NCBI GenBank assembly: GCA_001023575.1
Contig: CP011489.1
Location: 1,549,001-1,613,000 of the forward strand
From: Actinobacteria bacterium IMCC26256
GTDB taxonomy: Bacteria; Actinomycetota; Acidimicrobiia; IMCC26256
DNA length: 64,000 nucleotides
Reading direction: 5' to 3'
Part shown: positions 54,707 to 63,170 of the stretch, piece after piece
How positions within the stretch are numbered: position 1 is the stretch's first letter
Layout of the letters: each line of letters begins with the position of its first letter
Translations under genes and position numbers: made by a program
The notes under the pieces: model-generated
Databases searched by the model: none
What the model was told of the DNA's origin: nothing
Seen by the model: the letters and a program-made list of their open reading frames with translations, nothing else

Positions 54707-57700
54707 CTATCGACTCGGCGGAGGAGTAAATCCCACCGGCCAAATTGTCGTCTCGTCCCACAACACTCCCGTGAGGATCGTGCCGGACAAGTTGGCATTA
54801 GTCAGGTCGGCTTCCGTCAGATCAACGTTGGTTAAGTCCGCATCCTCTAAATTGGCATCTGTCAGGTCCGCTAGCCAGAGATTCGAGCCCTCCAAGTCCG
54901 CACCTCTTAAGTTGGCTCCACTCAAATTCACACCTTGCATAAGGGAACCCACGTTCTCGACCTCTGGATCCCACATCACGCAATCTTCCAAGTTCGCTCC
55001 CGAGAGGTCAGCGTCGGACATGTCTATGTGCCCCATCATGGCACCCCCCAGATTGCTCCGGCGCATATCAGCACTGTCAAGTACCGAAAAGGTCAAGCGT
55101 GCGCCCCTGAGGTCCGCTCCTGAGAGATTGACTTTCCAAAGGTTCGCATTAAACAGGTCCGCATCCGTCATGGTTGCATTCGTGAGGTTCGCCCCTTCCA
55201 ATTTTGCGTTCTGAAGGTTCGCCTCTGCCAGATCAGCGTTACTCAGATTGGCATTCAGCAGATTGGCATCCACCAAGTTCGCATCCGTCATGGTTGCATT
55301 CGTGAGGTTCGCCCCTTCCAATTTTGCGTTCTGAAGGTTCGCCTCTGCCAGATCAGCGTTACTCAGATTGGCATTCAGCAGATTGGCATCCACCAAGTTC
55401 GCATCCGTCATGGTTGCATTCGTGAGATTTGCCCCCTCCAATTTTGCGTTCTGAAGGTTCGCCTCTGCCAGATCAGCATTACTCAGATTGGCATTCAGCA
55501 GATTGGCATCCACCAAGTTCGCACACCTCAGGTTCGTAGAAGCTAGGTCAGCCTCAACCAGATTCGCCTTATGCATGTTGGCATTCTCAAAGTTAGCGAA
55601 ACCCGCCGTGACTTTCGCCATCTTTGTCACCTCTAGATTACAGCCCGCGAGGTTGGCATGGCGGAGATTGGCGCTCTCTAGGTTCGCTTCCCTTAAGTTC
55701 GAGCCTTTCACATTTGCACGAGACAGATTTGCCCCTAAGAGCATGAGTCCTTGCAAATTATGTAGCGGGAGATCTAGTCGCCTCAAGTCTGCGATGCGTA
55801 GGTCGGCGCCAGTTAATTCTGCGCCTCTCAATACTGCGCCAGAGAAAACTGCCTCCGATAGATCAGCGTCAGTGAAATTGACGCCCACCAAGTAGGCGTT
55901 TCGGAGGTTTGCCCCGGACAAATCCGCACGTGTTAGATCGGCATTAAATAGCTTCGCTCCCTCGAGGTTCGCCCCTTTTAAGTTAGCGCCGAGGAGTTTT
56001 GCTCCGTCCAATCGAATTCCGGCCAAATCCCTGTTCTCTAAGTTGGCCCCACGCAGGTTCGCGTCTGTCAGGTCTGCACCAGGCATGGGCACAGAATTGT
56101 TTACAGCTGCAACTGGCTCGTCGAACAGATCCAACGCATCGAGTGGCAACGCAGAGGACGCAGAGGTGTTTACAGCTATAACTGGCTCAGTAGGGGCATC
56201 AGCTTCGAACGGGACCCCTCGCCGCTCTAGTTCATTGATGAGCACGGCGCGGTGGATCTCGGCTCCCACGCCGCTAAGCCTCGTCGACGGATCCATCAAT
56301 GGGTGTGCTTGACACTCGACCCAAATGCCAAGAGCAGCGAACCCCTCGTCCAACCAACAGTTCTCATGGTTGTCAACAAAAAACTGTGACGCCGAAACTA
56401 ACCTCTTTGAAGCAGACCAAGAAACTACCCCGACAACGTTTATGCCTGCGCCGCGAAGCGCAGCAAGCGAGCTTGTGACGCTATCTCCAGTCGTAATTTG
56501 ATCCTCCACAAGCACAACTGGCCGCGTCTCACGAGCTGCTGAGGGATCCATCACGATTCCGCCATTAGCCTTCATTAGGAGTGGGGAGTATGTAACACCA
56601 GCAGCAGCGGCAGCGCGAATCGCCAATCTTTCAGAGACCTGAGCTGGCTTGCTAGCGGAGAAGGGGCTCGATGGGACCGAAGTAATTACTGCTTGAGGGA
56701 AAAGAGCAGCTACGTGGGCACCAATAACAGTGGCAGGAAACTCAATTAGCGACAGTCTCGGCTCGGGCCCAGAGCCAATTGACTTTGAGGTCCAATTCTT
56801 CGCAAATTTCCAGAGGCCCTCGCCCCAGATTGACCTTGAGTAATAGGTGCAGGTGTAAACAGGAACCTCGAACCCGGGAATTTCAACGACGGGGAACATG
56901 GAGACCAACGCTCTATTCCTCACAGGCTTTAAGTGCCCTGTCGGCCCGGCACGAAAGAGGTCTGCTCCCGAGAGCAGGGTCCCAGGAAAGCCCCAAAGCC
57001 CCTGATCAGGATTCCTGTCGACGAGGCACAGGCGGGCCTCGGGGCCAACGTTCTCTAGGAGGTGGCGTTGGAGTGCGGCACGCTCCGTCTGCGGGCCTCC
57101 TGCCAATAGGGCAGCAGCCGCAATTTTTGCACTGATGTTTCGAACGGGGATGCTGGTGGAGTCTCTTATTGCCGCCACTGCTTGATCATCCAGGCTCTCG
57201 CCTAGACGGATGCGAGCCCTGATTTCACTGAGCCGAACACCTGCTGCGGACTGGTACTCCTCTAAGGATTCGACTCCAAGGTTTGCTTCAACCATTCTGC
57301 CACGGAGGCGTTGTTTGAATTTCACATCTTTGTTTGCCCAAGTTGGATTCTCGATCCAGGGTGGGAGCGTGTACCGGCACCCTGCCTTGTCAGCCGCTTC
57401 CTTGTCCGCTTCGGTATCCCCCATATATACAAGGTTCTCTGGCTCAATCTGGAACCTCTCGCAGAGCACGAGGAGTTTCGCAGCAGTGGTCATAGTCCTG
57501 TCTGCGGGGAGGAGCACTTCATAGTTAATTCGCAGCAACCCGAGAAGGGTCGACGCATATGGGAGTGGGGAGCGAGTGATTACTCCAACTCTGTAGCCAC
57601 TTGCCATCAACCGCGCCGGGAATAGTCGAACAGCATCCGAGAATTTCAGTTTCTTCATACTTGCGCCTGCGCGACTGTCCTCAAGTATTAGAGCCGGGGA

Positions 57701-57778
57701 GCGCCGTCCATCTGTTAGGGCGGCAGTATCAGCAAGCGTGCCATCAAGATCAAAGGCCCACGCTAGTAATTCAGCCAT
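54707..57778 (-). CDS. HAD-phosphoribosyltransferase-pentapeptide repeat fusion protein
   Basis: A 1023-aa three-part protein. Residues 1-150 are a HAD-type phosphatase (DLDGT at 10-14, GDTEADKE at 120-127). Residues 355-460 are a type I phosphoribosyltransferase with the PRPP loop VVLVEDQITTGDS (421-433). From about 567 to 1010 the protein is A(D/N)Lxx pentapeptide repeats, expected to form a right-handed beta-helix. A linker of ~200 residues separates the first two domains. The start ATGGCTGA overlaps the dprA-like stop by 8 nt, so the two are co-translated. HAD plus PRTase suggests nucleotide chemistry; the beta-helix might mimic DNA or bind a partner (inference). I know no characterised protein with this layout. 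Confidence 0.85.
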   Translation of the reverse strand: MAELLAWAFDLDGTLADTAALTDGRRSPALILEDSRAGASMKKLKFSDAVRLFPARLMASGYRVGVITRSPLPYASTLLGLLRINYEVLLPADRTMTTAAKLLVLCERFQIEPENLVYMGDTEADKEAADKAGCRYTLPPWIENPTWANKDVKFKQRLRGRMVEANLGVESLEEYQSAAGVRLSEIRARIRLGESLDDQAVAAIRDSTSIPVRNISAKIAAAALLAGGPQTERAALQRHLLENVGPEARLCLVDRNPDQGLWGFPGTLLSGADLFRAGPTGHLKPVRNRALVSMFPVVEIPGFEVPVYTCTYYSRSIWGEGLWKFAKNWTSKSIGSGPEPRLSLIEFPATVIGAHVAALFPQAVITSVPSSPFSASKPAQVSERLAIRAAAAAGVTYSPLLMKANGGIVMDPSAARETRPVVLVEDQITTGDSVTSSLAALRGAGINVVGVVSWSASKRLVSASQFFVDNHENCWLDEGFAALGIWVECQAHPLMDPSTRLSGVGAEIHRAVLINELERRGVPFEADAPTEPVIAVNTSASSALPLDALDLFDEPVAAVNNSVPMPGADLTDANLRGANLENRDLAGIRLDGAKLLGANLKGANLEGAKLFNADLTRADLSGANLRNAYLVGVNFTDADLSEAVFSGAVLRGAELTGADLRIADLRRLDLPLHNLQGLMLLGANLSRANVKGSNLREANLESANLRHANLAGCNLEVTKMAKVTAGFANFENANMHKANLVEADLASTNLRCANLVDANLLNANLSNADLAEANLQNAKLEGANLTNATMTDANLVDANLLNANLSNADLAEANLQNAKLEGANLTNATMTDANLVDANLLNANLSNADLAEANLQNAKLEGANLTNATMTDADLFNANLWKVNLSGADLRGARLTFSVLDSADMRRSNLGGAMMGHIDMSDADLSGANLEDCVMWDPEVENVGSLMQGVNLSGANLRGADLEGSNLWLADLTDANLEDADLTNVDLTEADLTNANLSGTILTGVLWDETTIWPVGFTPPPSR
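55161..55520 (-). repeat. Three 120-nt tandem copies in the pentapeptide region
   Basis: The period is exactly 120 nt (40 residues, eight pentapeptides). Copies 55161-55280 and 55281-55400 are identical; copy 55401-55520 differs at four positions. The protein unit begins near NATMTDANLV. DNA-level identity implies recent duplication or gene conversion, and copy number may vary between strains. Confidence 0.95.
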
Positions 57779-58832
57779 TATTGATTAGATCCCAAATTTT
57801 TGGGATGTCGCTTCTGTCCTTGAGTACTAGGTCGGCGACAGGTTTCCTCGCAAGGATTTTCGCTGCGAGCGCTCCCTTGGCTCCGAGTATGTTCGTTTCC
57901 TTTTCCTTAGAGCCCTTCTTGCTCTTCGCAACTTCACTACCCTCATTCGTCTCATTGGGGAGCGATAAACCCTTTGGGTCAGTGAGGGCGTAATTCGCTT
58001 CACTCTGTACCTCGAATTCGTTCGACGGTCTCGGTCGGCCAACGATCAGCGGGCGCCCTTGCTCGAGTGTGAAACGCGCTGTGTGAAGTGTTCCAGAGGG
58101 GACGCCCGCCTGTGCGATGACAGTGGCGTTAGCGATCCCCGATTGGAGGCGATCTCGCGCGACTAGGTGCCGTGGTTCGGGGGCAGTCCCGCATTTAACC
58201 TCTGCAATTAGACCACCGCCCGCTTCGAGAATTCGTTCGGCTAGCCCCACGTTGGCAGGAGGCGAAGGAACATCTACGCCGGAGCCGAGGATGGCCCATG
58301 TTTTACATCCCCACTCGAGCGCCTTCTCGTGGGCGGCAGCATCTATGCCGAGTGCTAAGCCGGAAACAATACCTACACCGGTCTCACCGGCCCACTTGCA
58401 AACCTCGTCGACAACAACCCTGCCATATCGTGTTGGATTCCTAGTTCCGACTACAGCAAGAGTTAACCCTTGGGGCAGAGTTCCCCTAACCCAAAGCAGA
58501 GCCGGAGGTGAGGGAATAGTCCGAAGGCGGTCCGGGAAGTCATCGTCGAAAAATCCGATCAAACGCACGCCGTGTGGGAGATCCCCTGGGGTGCCCCCCG
58601 GTTCCGTCGGAACATTCCACCCGTTTTCTTTATCTTTCGAGTTGCCGAGGACCGCAACTAGTTCAGCTTCCGTTGCATGCACCAATCGGCCCCAAGTACC
58701 GAATGCACTTGCAAGATCTACCGCCTTTTTGGGCCCGACGCCTCGAAGATTAAGAAGCTCTTGTAAACCAGCGGCAGTCTTTAAGTTGAGGGTGCCGTCG
58801 TTTTCAGGCCGTTCGACTTCAAATAGCGTCAT
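57771..58832 (-). CDS. DprA/Smf-like SLOG protein (island copy)
   Basis: About 353 aa from the ATG at 58832 (AAGGG 8 nt upstream; the frame runs to 58856). An N-terminal helix-hairpin-helix (residues ~22-50, LNLRGVGPKKAVDLA) is followed by a DprA-type Rossmann/SLOG fold (about 88-290) with AVVGTRNPTRYG and SGLALGIDAAAHEKAL. The C-terminus has a Lys/Ser-rich linker and a small helical end. Housekeeping DprA loads RecA on incoming ssDNA; this copy lies in an accessory unit and is coupled to the HAD-PRTase-pentapeptide gene, so it may be a nucleic-acid or nucleotide sensor in a conflict system instead (inference). The Rossmann core appears complete. Confidence 0.85.
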   Translation of the reverse strand: MTLFEVERPENDGTLNLKTAAGLQELLNLRGVGPKKAVDLASAFGTWGRLVHATEAELVAVLGNSKDKENGWNVPTEPGGTPGDLPHGVRLIGFFDDDFPDRLRTIPSPPALLWVRGTLPQGLTLAVVGTRNPTRYGRVVVDEVCKWAGETGVGIVSGLALGIDAAAHEKALEWGCKTWAILGSGVDVPSPPANVGLAERILEAGGGLIAEVKCGTAPEPRHLVARDRLQSGIANATVIAQAGVPSGTLHTARFTLEQGRPLIVGRPRPSNEFEVQSEANYALTDPKGLSLPNETNEGSEVAKSKKGSKEKETNILGAKGALAAKILARKPVADLVLKDRSDIPKIWDLINNG

Positions 58833-59116
58833 GTCAAACCCTTGGCCCGGAGGCAAGCCGTAGCCCGTTCAACAAGTCCCCCACTACGTTTTGCAAGCTA
58901 CGCCCCCACCCAATTCGGCACTCAAGAAAAAGATCCTGCCACCTTTGGCAGTTCAATCGACTTACCCAACCACAGTTGCGGCTAACGGTCCCTAAACACT
59001 ACCGGCCAAACCGGTGCTGCTGCATTCCGTCGCAACCCACCCAATTACCTAATTGGCCACTTCGTTATGGAACGTGTTGCCCGCTAACGATTCCCCATAC
59101 GGGTTATTGCCATTCT

Positions 59117-60046
59117 TCAGGCTGGTAGCAGTTTGAAACTGATCTGATACCTGTAGAACGAGATTGCAGGGACAGACGAGATCGCCCAGCGGAGTTTCTG
59201 GTCATCCTCTAAGGCGATGATTACCCCCTCGACTGTCTGGTCTACGTCGGCCATCTGCTCCTTGACGTAACCCATATAGCGCAACACCTGCCCAACTACA
59301 GCGTCACTCGTTCTGCCGCGCTTCAGCTCTATTACAAGAAGACGTTTCTTATCTTTGCTAATTGCCAAGATATCCATTGTTCCTGCATCGGTCTGGAACT
59401 GCTGCCCTACTGCTTCTCCGTCCTCTTCATAGATAATGAAGTCTTTGCTGAGCTCTGTCGAGTTCCAGTTCTTGACCAAGAAGTCCTCGAGGTGTTTCTC
59501 CATAGCGAATGCAGCCATGTCTTCAATATCTGTTTCGTGTGGGTCACCGGGACCACTGTGAGGCCCGGCACCAATTAGAACTTCAAGTTCGGTGATGTGA
59601 TTGTCGATCCAGGAGACTGTAGAGAGGGAGCCGGTTGAATTTTTAAGAGCATCACTCATGTCGGTTCTGTCGATCACAACATCAAGCCAGTTCACTTTTC
59701 GCCGATGAGGCAAGACCTGCCCCTCTGCGTAGTAGTAGTCGCTCTTAACTTCGCCAACAAGGTAAGAGCCCTGCCCGTTCGGGCTGAGAACAATGTCACC
59801 TTGTTTGATGCCCTTAGACACCTGCCATAGCCCCCCGCACGCGAGACCGGCGCTGATCTTGCTGCGATCGGGTTTCTGTGTGATAAGGACCGGGATGAAC
59901 TCCTTGTTGAAATCTCGCCACTCTTCTGGCAACTTTCGGCTGAGGTCCTCGTGAATATCAAAGTCCGTACCAATAAATCCCTCTGCGGCACACAACTGTG
60001 AATGAACACCTTGTTTGCCGAGCCTCACCAAGAAATAACGCTTCAT
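59117..60046 (-). CDS. PD-(D/E)XK nuclease, DUF91/NucS-like
   Basis: About 309 aa from the ATG at 60046 (frame to 60085); the conserved-looking MKRYFLVRLGKQG begins there and AAGGG lies upstream. The N-terminal ~140 residues (GIKQGDIVLSPNGQGSYLVGEV) look like a small beta-barrel of the type seen in restriction-associated proteins. The C-terminal domain has TMDILAISKDKKRLLVIELKRG, i.e. D...E-x-K (Asp225, Glu240, Lys242), then QVLRYMGYVKE, which is the RecB/NucS-type nuclease core, with an upstream Glu in EKHLEDFL. It should cut DNA; specificity is unknown. It follows the GIY-YIG gene by about 60 nt. Confidence 0.82.
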   Translation of the reverse strand: MKRYFLVRLGKQGVHSQLCAAEGFIGTDFDIHEDLSRKLPEEWRDFNKEFIPVLITQKPDRSKISAGLACGGLWQVSKGIKQGDIVLSPNGQGSYLVGEVKSDYYYAEGQVLPHRRKVNWLDVVIDRTDMSDALKNSTGSLSTVSWIDNHITELEVLIGAGPHSGPGDPHETDIEDMAAFAMEKHLEDFLVKNWNSTELSKDFIIYEEDGEAVGQQFQTDAGTMDILAISKDKKRLLVIELKRGRTSDAVVGQVLRYMGYVKEQMADVDQTVEGVIIALEDDQKLRWAISSVPAISFYRYQISFKLLPA

Positions 60047-60106
60047 TAAAGTTGTTTTCCCTTCAGGAGATATCCAGTGACTCATTGAGTGGATTGCGGG
60101 ATGACC

Positions 60107-60919
60107 CTACCGGAGAGTTGGGTGCTGCTGCTTTCCCTTGCCATCTACCCAAATATGTAATTGATGGCTGAACTGCCCGAACTTGATGTCCTTGACGCGT
60201 CGGCCGCGCAGACTTTCTACATCTAGTTCAGTTTTGTCGAGGAGCGGTACCTGCCATCGATAGTGAGACCACCGTTTCGACCTGCGAATGTATTTTGGCT
60301 TCCCTAGAAGATCGCGGTGAATCGCTACGGCACCCACGATGAAGCGGTGATCGACTTTGCCGTGAACACCGATGAGAACCTTCGGAGCTGACGAAGGTTT
60401 CTCACGCCACTTCTCAATCAGGCGAGTGAGGTCCCAGTTCTTCTCCATGTTTGAGACAGCATCCGAATCCAAGGGCAGCGCTGCATCAAACTTCTTGCGA
60501 CCATCAATAAGAAAATCTCCTGCCGCGAGATAAACCAATAATGCGCCACCTGTTTCGCGTCCGATTGCGCTCAACGTCAGAGGCTTTAGCTGGGGCCGCT
60601 CCCAGAGGTCTGGGGGAACTCCAACCGGAGAGAACTTGGGGCCATCTCCTGGCGCCTTATTGAACTTTGGCTTCATCGACGAAATCAGGGCTGCTTCAAC
60701 AGCCTTTGCTTCTGACTCGCTCGCATATGGACCAGCGATCGAGAGGTCGAACTTGTTCTTCGCCAACCAGGCTTTCAACTCTTTGTTATGGCTCCCACTT
60801 GTGTGGGTTAGAGCACGCGAAACGGTGTGTCCATAACCCACATAGACAGGAACTCCCGCCAGCGTCTTGTAGAGGTACACAAAGTTCTGGTTCTTCGTCG
60901 TCTTCACCACTTTTGTCAT
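60107..60919 (-). CDS. GIY-YIG domain protein
   Basis: A 270-aa protein. Residues 12-95 form a GIY-YIG nuclease fold: VYLY (14-17), VYVGYG (25-30), Arg35, His39, Glu75 (AVEAAL) and Asn87 supply the catalytic set. The remaining ~175 residues (LLVYLAAGDFLIDGRKKFDAAL ... VLIGVHGKVDHRFIVGAVAIHR) form a second domain I do not recognise. TAAGGT lies 6 nt before the ATG, suggesting a leaderless start and a promoter within the unit. With the PD-(D/E)XK gene downstream it may form a two-nuclease module. Confidence 0.78.
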   Translation of the reverse strand: MTKVVKTTKNQNFVYLYKTLAGVPVYVGYGHTVSRALTHTSGSHNKELKAWLAKNKFDLSIAGPYASESEAKAVEAALISSMKPKFNKAPGDGPKFSPVGVPPDLWERPQLKPLTLSAIGRETGGALLVYLAAGDFLIDGRKKFDAALPLDSDAVSNMEKNWDLTRLIEKWREKPSSAPKVLIGVHGKVDHRFIVGAVAIHRDLLGKPKYIRRSKRWSHYRWQVPLLDKTELDVESLRGRRVKDIKFGQFSHQLHIWVDGKGKQQHPTLR

Positions 60920-60925
60920 GAAGCA

Positions 60926-60931
60926 ACCTTA
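60926..60931 (-). promoter_or_regulatory. Putative -10 (TAAGGT) for the GIY-YIG gene
   Basis: TAAGGT on the minus strand, then 6 nt, then the ATG at 60919. This is the TANNNT-N6 pattern shared by several genes in this window. The -35 is unclear. Confidence 0.35.
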
Positions 60932-60992
60932 TGCAAATTCGAGAAGGCGCGGATTGTGCCTCAGAAGCAGGGTCGCTCTTCCAATACCCGGC

Positions 60993-62936
60993 CTAATCAT
61001 CGTTCTGAATTGTGACTGCTCCTTGTTCCCGATCAATTGCGGCGACCGCAGAAGCATTCGACAACCTGACCAAGAAGCTCTCGTCGCCTTCGGCGAAGAA
61101 GTCGGGCAAGACAGCAATTGAAACAAATTTAGAGACCTGGTTAGGTTCGAAGGTAACAACCATCGTTATTCGCGGCAGCGTGAAATCGACTAGCGCCTCT
61201 GCGCTTGAACTCACAATCGCAACCTCAACAGAGATGCGCGTAGCAGCGGGGCGGGACAGAGTGACAGGAACTCGCAGCACTCTGCTCTTTCCGAGGGAGA
61301 GGTCACCCTCTTCGACCGTTACATCGCCTACCGAGAATGAAGGTAGGGCGCTGGGGTTATCGTCATCGTCGATGATCGTGCCCGTGCCGATGATGCTTCC
61401 CGGGACCGCTCCTCCGAACACATCGGCCAGTTCGACAGTAAACTCTTGGTCTCCTTCGGCGACGGAATCGGATTTTATACAAATATTTATTTTCTGCTGC
61501 GTGGCCGTCTCACCGTTTGATCTCGGTGTAAATCGGATGGTGCCGGACAAGGAGGTGAAGTCAGTTCCAGCAGCCGCCCCAGTTGCTCCCTGCCCAGAGA
61601 TGACCGAGAATTTTGCTGTAACGGCGGAGTGCGCCGGAGACGAAAGCGTCACCGGGAATGACGCATACCTACATCTTCCAGAATCCCCTTCGACAATTTC
61701 GACATCGCCGATGGAGAGAACTGGCAGCGGCTGCGCTTCGTTCAGATCCCAGAAATAGGCTCCCCACTCCAGCGGCGCACCGTCCTCAGCCCAAGTGTCA
61801 CGCCACGCCTTGCCAACTATGAGCCCCGAATCGTTGATCTCCGTAATATAGGTTTGCCGTGCTTTCGCTGAAGGAACAAGCGAGTTCCCCGCCTTCAATT
61901 TGGTGAGTTTTCCGGTCGTTGGGTCCCAATAAAATCCGTCGATACGTCCATCTATCGAGAATGCTGTCCCGGCAATTTGGCCCAAATTATTGATTGAGGT
62001 CGGAGACATTACGACTATTCCGGGAAACCGACCAATGTCACGATGCACCCCCGTATTTATGTCTACGAACCATGCCTTATTAACTTCATAAGCACCGCCC
62101 GCAGGGGCCGATACGAAACTCTCGGCGGAGACTTGGCCGAGGTCATTAATGTCCCATGCAAGTGAACCGCAGCCGAGTCCCAAGTCAGACCATTCACCGG
62201 TCACCGGACTCCAAACAGCAGCCTTCGTGCACCAGCCCTCAAAAGCTGTGGGACCGCCGGTGGCGTAACCCAGATAGCCAACTATGAACCCGGCATCGTT
62301 AACTGCCATGGGCGCAACAGACGGACCCCCGGCTGGCAGCTTCCATGGAGCGTCAATCGTGACAGTCCATGACCCATCCGCACGCGTCCACTCTGCAAAC
62401 TCTCCACTGTTGCTCGGATCTGGGGATACCTTGCCGAATGCCTTGTCCCCGGCATCATTGACGACCCATAAGTTGGAACCGCTATAACCAAGCGGCAGAG
62501 GAAGGTAGGCGAACTCTGCGGTGCGCGGATTCCAAACAAAACCACGCTGGTCATGAACGCCGAAAACGTCACCAGACTCCGAAATCGCACTGGTCGCAGT
62601 GCCGCCGGGGAGCCTTTCAAGTGGAGGGCCAATGATCCGCTCACCGGTGCGGATATCCATGAACACCGGATACACCGGTTCCCACCCGTTGCCTTCATCA
62701 GTCATGCCTGCAACTTGGCCTGCCGAGTTCAATTTCAGACCTTCCAAACGCCCCAGATCTGCAGAAAGCGGATGCGGCTCAGGAGATGCAACTACCTCGA
62801 GGCTGCTAGCTGGTTCAGAGGCGACACCCACGGTTAGACCGCCAAGCGATACCAATAACAGAAACGTAGTTAGCAGTGCTGCCCTCGACCGAGCCCATGT
62901 GCTTTGTAAACGCCGCAAATCTCTGCCCGAATGCAT
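60993..62936 (-). CDS. Secreted HAF-repeat / Calx-beta domain protein
   Basis: About 647 aa from the ATG at 62936: AAGGAGG stands 8 nt upstream, a strong ribosome-binding site that decides the start (the frame is open to 62990). A signal peptide or anchor (ALLTTFLLLVSLGGLTVGVA) is followed by HAF-type repeats (INDLGQVSAES, INNLGQIAGTA, INDSGLIVGKA and others, about residues 60-400) and two Calx-beta domains (VEIVEGDSG ... GTIIDDDDNP; VTVEEGDLS ... VTIQNDD), which usually bind calcium. Probably an extracellular or surface protein; the function is unknown. It is the outermost gene at the right end of the Gly unit. Confidence 0.85.
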   Translation of the reverse strand: MHSGRDLRRLQSTWARSRAALLTTFLLLVSLGGLTVGVASEPASSLEVVASPEPHPLSADLGRLEGLKLNSAGQVAGMTDEGNGWEPVYPVFMDIRTGERIIGPPLERLPGGTATSAISESGDVFGVHDQRGFVWNPRTAEFAYLPLPLGYSGSNLWVVNDAGDKAFGKVSPDPSNSGEFAEWTRADGSWTVTIDAPWKLPAGGPSVAPMAVNDAGFIVGYLGYATGGPTAFEGWCTKAAVWSPVTGEWSDLGLGCGSLAWDINDLGQVSAESFVSAPAGGAYEVNKAWFVDINTGVHRDIGRFPGIVVMSPTSINNLGQIAGTAFSIDGRIDGFYWDPTTGKLTKLKAGNSLVPSAKARQTYITEINDSGLIVGKAWRDTWAEDGAPLEWGAYFWDLNEAQPLPVLSIGDVEIVEGDSGRCRYASFPVTLSSPAHSAVTAKFSVISGQGATGAAAGTDFTSLSGTIRFTPRSNGETATQQKINICIKSDSVAEGDQEFTVELADVFGGAVPGSIIGTGTIIDDDDNPSALPSFSVGDVTVEEGDLSLGKSRVLRVPVTLSRPAATRISVEVAIVSSSAEALVDFTLPRITMVVTFEPNQVSKFVSIAVLPDFFAEGDESFLVRLSNASAVAAIDREQGAVTIQNDD

Positions 62937-63045
62937 TTCCGAATCCTCCTTCATGCTCAGAGAAAACACAATAGGCACACCTATGGTCAATTATCTGCAG
63001 CTTACGCCCGAGCATCATTGACTCTCCCTCATTGATGCTCCCGTT

Positions 63046-63067
63046 CTATCCCGCGAATATCCCGCGG
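63046..63067 (+). repeat. Sub-terminal repeat, right end of the Gly unit
   Basis: CTATCCCGCGA directly followed by ATATCCCGCGG. It differs from the left copy (54635-54655) only by one inserted C and one substitution. It stands about 105 nt before the second 68-nt repeat. Confidence 0.6.
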
Positions 63068-63170
63068 CCGCTCCGTTTCGGCTGGGTTCGCAGAGGTTCA
63101 GCCAACTCAAAAAACCCTGAAGCAGCGTACGTAATGAATCGCACAAAATCGCAGCAATTCGCTATTGGAG

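Noticed and set aside
55161-55520. Regular 120-nt repeats as a possible CRISPR array
   Set aside because: The copies are contiguous without spacers, in frame, and encode pentapeptide repeats.
57771-58832. Treating the island DprA-like gene as the housekeeping competence dprA
   Set aside because: It lies within a tRNA-bounded accessory unit and is coupled to an unrelated fusion protein; the chromosomal dprA would be expected elsewhere.
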